This document shows, piece after piece, positions 12,366 through 16,290 of a stretch of DNA of 16,290 bases. A program made the position numbers and the translations under genes. Numbering within the stretch: the stretch's first letter is position 1; every line of letters begins with the position of its first letter. Source of the DNA: Prevotellaceae bacterium UBA3627 (GTDB lineage Bacteria; Bacteroidota; Bacteroidia; Bacteroidales; Bacteroidaceae); contig DFLE01000027.1 in the NCBI GenBank assembly GCA_002373375.1, positions 1-16,290 on the forward strand, given 5' to 3'. Below the pieces are notes generated by a model, which saw nothing but the letters and a program-made list of their open reading frames with translations, ran no database searches and was not told the DNA's origin.

Positions 12366-13940
12366 CTAAATTATCTTCACGCTTAGTATCTTTACGTCTT
12401 CTGTGGGCTTGCCGTTGGCGTCGGTTGGTACACTCTGTATCTTCTCTACGACGTCTAAACCGCTGAAGACCTCACCAAAGACGGTGTATTCGCCGTCAAG
12501 GTATGGTACGCCCGGCTGCTGCTGCTCCAGATAGTAGGGTAGGGGCTCTTCTGTGGAACCTGCACGGCGTGCCGTGGGCCACTTGCCCCAGGTGATGTAG
12601 AACTGGGTGCCGTTGCTCTTGCGCTCAGGATTGACGTTGTCGTCGGCCCTTGCCGCACACAGTGCGCCGCGCTTGTGGAAATGCTTTTGGGGCATTATCT
12701 CCGCATTGATGAGGCCGGCATCGTCGCCGGTGTCACCGCCCTGTATCATGAAGTTGGGCAGTATGCGGTGGAACAGTGTGCCGTTGAGTTTTCCGTCTGC
12801 CGCAAGCTTCAGGAAATTGTCACGGTGGAGTGGGGTGTCGTTATACAGCTCTACGATGATTTCGCCCTTGTTGGTCTGTATAGATACCAGCGGACGGTCG
12901 TAGCTTGCAGGCAGGGAGGCGCTCTGCGTGAAGGCACGCATGATGGCGGTGGGGTGGCCGTCCTCGGTGAATGCCCCTAACTTATATTGTGAGGGTTTGC
13001 ATGTAGGTTCCCAATAGAATACTCCGAGGCAGTGGCCGGAGGTCTTTGTGCGCATCATATCGATAAGCGCCTGCAGCTGTGTGCGACCAGACTCCATGAC
13101 GTATGGCAGCGTGTCGTTGACCTCGAAGCCGGTCTCTGTCACGATGACGTCTGTGCCGTATTTCTTTGCAAGGAGGTTGACATTGTGCACTGCCTCCATT
13201 ATCAGTCGCATGGCGGCATTCTTGTAACCTTTGTCGCGAGCCCAGTAAGGATATACGGACATGCCGATGATGTCCCACTGTGCGCCGTTGTCGCGCAGGG
13301 CGTCAAGGTTATAGTTGTAGAGGTCGTTGTCATATCCGTTGTCAAGGTGTACTATCACCTTTGCCTCTGGCATCACCTCCTTCACGGCATCATAGCCAGC
13401 CTTGAACAGTCCGGCATATTGCTTGGGGTTGTCCTCAAGCTTGCCTACAGGCCACATCATGCCGTTGGAGGTCTCGTTGCCCACCTGCACCCATTTTACC
13501 GTGATGCCGTTGTCTTTAAGCATGGCAAGCACCTCCTTGGTATGGTTTGCCACATCGACGAGCAGTTGCTTGTACTTATGCTTTGCCCATGCCGCGGGTA
13601 TGTTTTGCTTGGCTGGGTCTGCCCACCAGTCGCTGTAATGGAAGTCAATCATGATGTCCATGCCCAGTTGCTTGGCACGCAGTGCCTTGACCAGCACATC
13701 CTCTTTGTTGCACCAGTTGCCATGCTCTGCAGGGTCAACCCATACGCGCAGGCGAATGGCATTGAGTCCCATCTCCTTCATCAAGGCAGTGGCCTCACGT
13801 TCCTCGCCCTTGTAGTTATAGACCTTGTGTCCGCGGCTCTCCATCTCTGTAGCCCAACTGATGTCGGCTCCAAGGGTGAAGTCTGTTGCGTTGGCGACCA
13901 AGGCTGTGAGTAGGAATAAGATGTTAAGTATATATCTCAT
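12366..13940 (-). CDS. Fusion: GH53 endo-beta-1,4-galactanase + cyclophilin-type peptidyl-prolyl isomerase
   Basis: One 524-residue exported protein joining two normally separate enzymes. A signal peptide (MRYILNILFLLTALVANA) leads into a complete GH53 arabinogalactan endo-1,4-galactanase (about 20-340): the acid/base Glu156 in WVQVGNETSNGMMWPVG, the nucleophile Glu269 in VIVTETGF, and supporting words GLNAIRLRVWVDP, DFHYSDWWADP and FYWEPTC. A short linker (about 338-348) joins a complete cyclophilin domain (about 349-524) with FHRILPNFMIQGGD (Arg392, Gln400), NGTQFYITWG and YLDGEYTVFGEV. GH53 cleaves pectic galactan; cyclophilins speed proline isomerisation during folding. All catalytic residues are intact and no stop or frame change separates the halves. 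It starts 21 bases after rlmD. No SusC/D or other carbohydrate genes are nearby. Confidence 0.92.
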   Translation of the reverse strand: MRYILNILFLLTALVANATDFTLGADISWATEMESRGHKVYNYKGEEREATALMKEMGLNAIRLRVWVDPAEHGNWCNKEDVLVKALRAKQLGMDIMIDFHYSDWWADPAKQNIPAAWAKHKYKQLLVDVANHTKEVLAMLKDNGITVKWVQVGNETSNGMMWPVGKLEDNPKQYAGLFKAGYDAVKEVMPEAKVIVHLDNGYDNDLYNYNLDALRDNGAQWDIIGMSVYPYWARDKGYKNAAMRLIMEAVHNVNLLAKKYGTDVIVTETGFEVNDTLPYVMESGRTQLQALIDMMRTKTSGHCLGVFYWEPTCKPSQYKLGAFTEDGHPTAIMRAFTQSASLPASYDRPLVSIQTNKGEIIVELYNDTPLHRDNFLKLAADGKLNGTLFHRILPNFMIQGGDTGDDAGLINAEIMPQKHFHKRGALCAARADDNVNPERKSNGTQFYITWGKWPTARRAGSTEEPLPYYLEQQQPGVPYLDGEYTVFGEVFSGLDVVEKIQSVPTDANGKPTEDVKILSVKII

Positions 13941-13961
13941 AACTTTTCAAATATGGCAGTT

Positions 13962-15395
13962 TTATGACCTTGCCTCAAGCAGCACCACATTCTCTACATG
14001 TGGTGTGTGAGGGAACATATCGACGGGCTGCACCTTGGTGACCTTGTAGCTTGCGTCGAGCAGCTGCAGGTCGCGTGCCTGGGTGGCAGGGTTGCAACTG
14101 ACATATACTATGCGCTCGGGGTGGGCGTTGAGTATTACGTTTATAACGTCGGGGTGCATGCCGGCGCGTGGGGGGTCGGTGATGATGACGTCAGGACGGC
14201 CGTGCTCGGCGATGAAGTCGTCGGTGAGGATGTCCTTCATGTCACCGGCATAGAACAGGGTGTTGTCGATGTTGTTTATCTGTGAGTTAATCTTAGCATC
14301 CTCGATGGCCTCAGGTACATACTCTATGCCGATGACTTTCTTCGCTTGCTTGGAAACGAAGTTGGCTATGGTGCCGGTGCCGGTGTAGAGGTCATATACG
14401 AGTTCGCTGCCGGTGAGTCCTGCAAACTCCCTTGCCACGCAGTAGAGATGGTAGGCCTGCTCGGTGTTGGTCTGGTAGAACGACTTTGGTCCGACCTTGA
14501 ATTTCAGGTCCTCCATGAGCAGGAAGATATGGTCATTGCCCTTGAAGAGCTTGATGTCCTGGTCGCCAATGGTGTCGTTGCACTTCTGGTTGTCAAGATA
14601 CATCAGCGAGGTAATCTGCGGGAAACTGTCGGCAATGAACTGCAGCAGTCCCTCGGCTTGCTGCTCGCTCTGGCGGAGAGACTCCTCGCTGGTGCGGTCA
14701 TAATGGAACTGCACTATGAGCATCCACTCGCCGGAATTGCTACACCTTATTATAATATCGCGTAGGAGTCCTACCTGCTGTCTGAGGTCGAAGAACGACA
14801 GGTTGTTGCGCACGGCGTAGTCATATATGCTGTTGCGCATCTGGTTGTGCAGGTCGTCCATGAGCCAGCATTTGCTGATAGGCAGAATCTTGTCGAAGGC
14901 GCCTGTGATGTGGAAGCCTATGCCAGGGGCGAAAGGTACGCCAGCCTGAAGCTGCTCGCGTGTGAGCCACTGCTTGTTGGCGCAACCGAAGTCGAGTTTG
15001 TTACGGTACTCGCTGGTCTTTACGGAGCCCTTGATGGGCATGAACTCAGGCAACTCTATCTTGCCTATCCTGGTAAGCTGGTCGTGCACCTGCTGCTGCT
15101 TGAAAGCCAACTGCTCCTCGTATGGCAGGTTCTGCCACTTGCAACCGCCGCAGATGCCGAAGTGCTCGCACATAGGCTCGGTGCGCTTGTCGCTGTATTT
15201 TATGAAGCGTACCACCTCTGCCTCGGCGTATGAGTGCTTCTTACGTTTTATCTGCAGGTCAACAACATCGCCGGGTACGCAGAAGGGTACAAAGACCACG
15301 AGGTCGTTGATGCGCACAAGGCTCTTGCCCTCAGCGGCAATGTCGGTGATGGTTATGTTTTCAAGAATAGGGTAGGGTTTCTTCTTTCGTGACAT
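13962..15395 (-). CDS. rlmD: 23S rRNA (uracil-C5)-methyltransferase, RlmD/RumA type
   Basis: Cytoplasmic SAM-dependent enzyme that makes 5-methyluridine in 23S rRNA (U1939 in E. coli numbering). I use the ATG at 15395 (477 residues); a TTG six codons upstream is open but unlikely. Domains in order are an N-terminal TRAM RNA-binding domain (about 1-64), an iron-sulfur cluster site CEHFGICGGC (Cys76, Cys82, Cys85) with probable fourth ligand Cys176, a central region, the SAM site DLYTGTGTI from 335, DPPRAG at 407-412, and the nucleophile Cys434 in YVSCNPAT. The length and all key residues are normal. Bacteroidetes often have two RumA-like paralogues, so the exact target uridine is inferred. It shares a divergent promoter region with pyruvate phosphate dikinase. 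Confidence 0.93.
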   Translation of the reverse strand: MSRKKKPYPILENITITDIAAEGKSLVRINDLVVFVPFCVPGDVVDLQIKRKKHSYAEAEVVRFIKYSDKRTEPMCEHFGICGGCKWQNLPYEEQLAFKQQQVHDQLTRIGKIELPEFMPIKGSVKTSEYRNKLDFGCANKQWLTREQLQAGVPFAPGIGFHITGAFDKILPISKCWLMDDLHNQMRNSIYDYAVRNNLSFFDLRQQVGLLRDIIIRCSNSGEWMLIVQFHYDRTSEESLRQSEQQAEGLLQFIADSFPQITSLMYLDNQKCNDTIGDQDIKLFKGNDHIFLLMEDLKFKVGPKSFYQTNTEQAYHLYCVAREFAGLTGSELVYDLYTGTGTIANFVSKQAKKVIGIEYVPEAIEDAKINSQINNIDNTLFYAGDMKDILTDDFIAEHGRPDVIITDPPRAGMHPDVINVILNAHPERIVYVSCNPATQARDLQLLDASYKVTKVQPVDMFPHTPHVENVVLLEARS

Positions 15396-15429
15396 AATTA
15401 GTCGTTTGGACAAAAAAACAAATTCAAGT

Positions 15430-15437
15430 CAAAGTTA
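15430..15437 (-). promoter_or_regulatory. -7 element of the rlmD promoter
   Basis: On the minus strand the sequence reads TAACTTTG, a full TAnnTTTG match, 34 bases before the rlmD ATG. The -33 region 19 bases further upstream reads TTCG, an imperfect match. Transcription probably starts near 15423. Confidence 0.5.
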
Positions 15438-15517
15438 CGAAAAAAAAATGAGATTAACGAATTTTTCGGATGAAAATGCTGAATGACGCAAAATAATGTC
15501 AGAAAACGTGTGTTTAT

Positions 15518-15549
15518 TTTGTCAGTATGGTATAAAACCCTTAAATTTG
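15518..15549 (+). promoter_or_regulatory. Bacteroidetes-type promoter of pyruvate phosphate dikinase
   Basis: TTTG at 15518-15521, 20 bases, then TAAATTTG at 15542-15549: a full match in both boxes and spacing. The expected start near 15556 leaves a leader of about 47 AT-rich bases ending in the A-rich run before the ATG at 15603, typical of highly expressed Bacteroidetes genes. Confidence 0.8.
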
Positions 15550-15602
15550 TGAAGACGGAAATAACTAATACTATTTTATATTTATTAACTAAACCCAAAC
15601 AA

Positions 15603-16290
15603 ATGTCACAAAAAAGAGTTTACACATTCGGCAACGGACAGGCCGAGGGAAATGCGCAGATGCGCGAGCAGTTAGGCGGCAAGGGCGCAAACCTTGCTGA
15701 GATGAACCTTATTGGCGTACCCGTACCTCCTGGTTTCACTATTACCACTGACACTTGTAACGAGTATTACAAGGTGGGACAAGAGAAAATAGTGGAACTG
15801 CTGCAGGACGAGGTCAACGCAGCCGTGAAACATATAGAGACACTGATGAACTGTAAGTTTGGCGATGCACAAAACCCGTTGCTCGTCAGTGTGCGCTCTG
15901 GCGCACGTGCCTCTATGCCGGGTATGATGGATACTATATTGAACCTCGGACTGAATGACGAGGTGGCTGAAGGCATGGTGGCAAAGACAGGTAATCCTCA
16001 CTTCGTATATGACTCATATCGCCGTTTCGTACAGATGTATGGCGACGTGGTGCTCGGTATGAAGCCTGTCAACAAGGAGGATATAGACCCGTTTGAGAAG
16101 ATTATAGAGCAGGTGAAGAAGGAACAGGGCGTGGAACTGGACAAGGACCTCTCTGTTGAGTCTCTGCAGAAACTTGTGGCTCTGTTTAAGGCTGCCATCA
16201 AGGAGCAGACTGGCTCTGATTTCCCGGAGAACCCTATCACACAGCTGTGGGGCGCTATATGTGCGGTGTTCCGCAGTTGGATGAACGAGC
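15603..16290 (+). CDS. ppdK: Pyruvate phosphate dikinase (3' end beyond window)
   Basis: Cytoplasmic enzyme interconverting pyruvate, ATP and phosphate with phosphoenolpyruvate, AMP and pyrophosphate. It is common in anaerobic Bacteroidales, where it serves gluconeogenesis or pyrophosphate-linked glycolysis. The first 229 codons of an enzyme of roughly 900 residues are present, and the frame is open to the last base. The opening VYTFGNGQAEGNAQMREQLGGKGANLAEM, followed by GVPVPPGFTITTD, is the start of the ATP-grasp nucleotide-binding domain. SVRSGARASMPGMMDTILNLGLND (about residues 99-122) is a hallmark of the family and separates it from PEP synthase. The ATG at 15603 is chosen because it directly precedes the conserved opening and follows a good promoter. 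The phosphohistidine and PEP/pyruvate domains lie outside. Confidence 0.95.
   Translation, partial: MSQKRVYTFGNGQAEGNAQMREQLGGKGANLAEMNLIGVPVPPGFTITTDTCNEYYKVGQEKIVELLQDEVNAAVKHIETLMNCKFGDAQNPLLVSVRSGARASMPGMMDTILNLGLNDEVAEGMVAKTGNPHFVYDSYRRFVQMYGDVVLGMKPVNKEDIDPFEKIIEQVKKEQGVELDKDLSVESLQKLVALFKAAIKEQTGSDFPENPITQLWGAICAVFRSWMNE

Noticed and set aside
13032..13913. Long plus-strand open frame of 293 codons
   Set aside because: It lies entirely opposite the GH53 domain, which has full family conservation. The antisense frame shows no domain and is His/Val/Leu-rich in the way shadows of GC-rich codons are.
15396..15413. TTG start extending RlmD by six residues
   Set aside because: An ATG directly precedes the conserved TRAM domain and is the more usual start; the extension adds only SKRLI-type residues without family support.

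Overview
The window looks like a chromosomal segment of a Bacteroidales bacterium, most likely Prevotellaceae. The evidence is a DUF4491 protein, a FimB/Mfa2-type fimbrial lipoprotein, Bacteroidetes-style -33/-7 promoters (TTTG, 20 nt, TAnnTTTG), no Shine-Dalgarno sequences, and intergenic spaces full of short word-like repeats. I see no rRNA, tRNA, transposase, integrase or CRISPR. The genus is an inference.

Layout. (1) 1-1565, plus strand: the 3' part of prmA, a lolA-like lipoprotein carrier gene, and a small secreted protein of unknown function whose signal peptide is encoded inside the end of lolA. (2) 1548-7061, plus strand: a well-formed promoter, then a tight operon of a sodium:solute symporter, a PaaI-type hotdog thioesterase, a phenylacetate-CoA ligase (PaaK family), a PLP aminotransferase and an omega-amidase-type nitrilase. 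I read this as a module that moves between aryl (or other) acids, their CoA thioesters, 2-oxo acids and amino acids. An AAACCACC octamer array sits before the nitrilase gene. (3) 7077-8333: a GTG-started Mfa2/FimB-like surface lipoprotein, followed by a terminator-like hairpin. (4) 8470-11406: a promoter, a structured leader, a TonB-dependent receptor with a His/Met-rich stretch, a repeat-rich spacer with a second octamer array, and an exported HMA-domain protein with three Cys-Cys tail repeats. Together these suggest copper or other soft-metal handling. (5) 11407-11896: a gene-free AT-rich spacer between converging genes, holding a 17-bp inverted repeat and five copies of a 12-bp word at an exact 22-bp period. 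(6) 11897-15395, minus strand: rlmD, then an unusual single-frame fusion of a GH53 endo-galactanase with a cyclophilin-type peptidyl-prolyl isomerase, then a DUF4491 membrane protein. (7) 15518-16290, plus strand: a good promoter and the first 229 codons of pyruvate phosphate dikinase, divergent from rlmD.

The items most worth a second look are the GH53-cyclophilin fusion, the 22-bp-period repeat array, the Cys-Cys tail HMA protein beside its presumed receptor, and the PaaK/aminotransferase/omega-amidase operon. No complete new defence or mobile system is evident.
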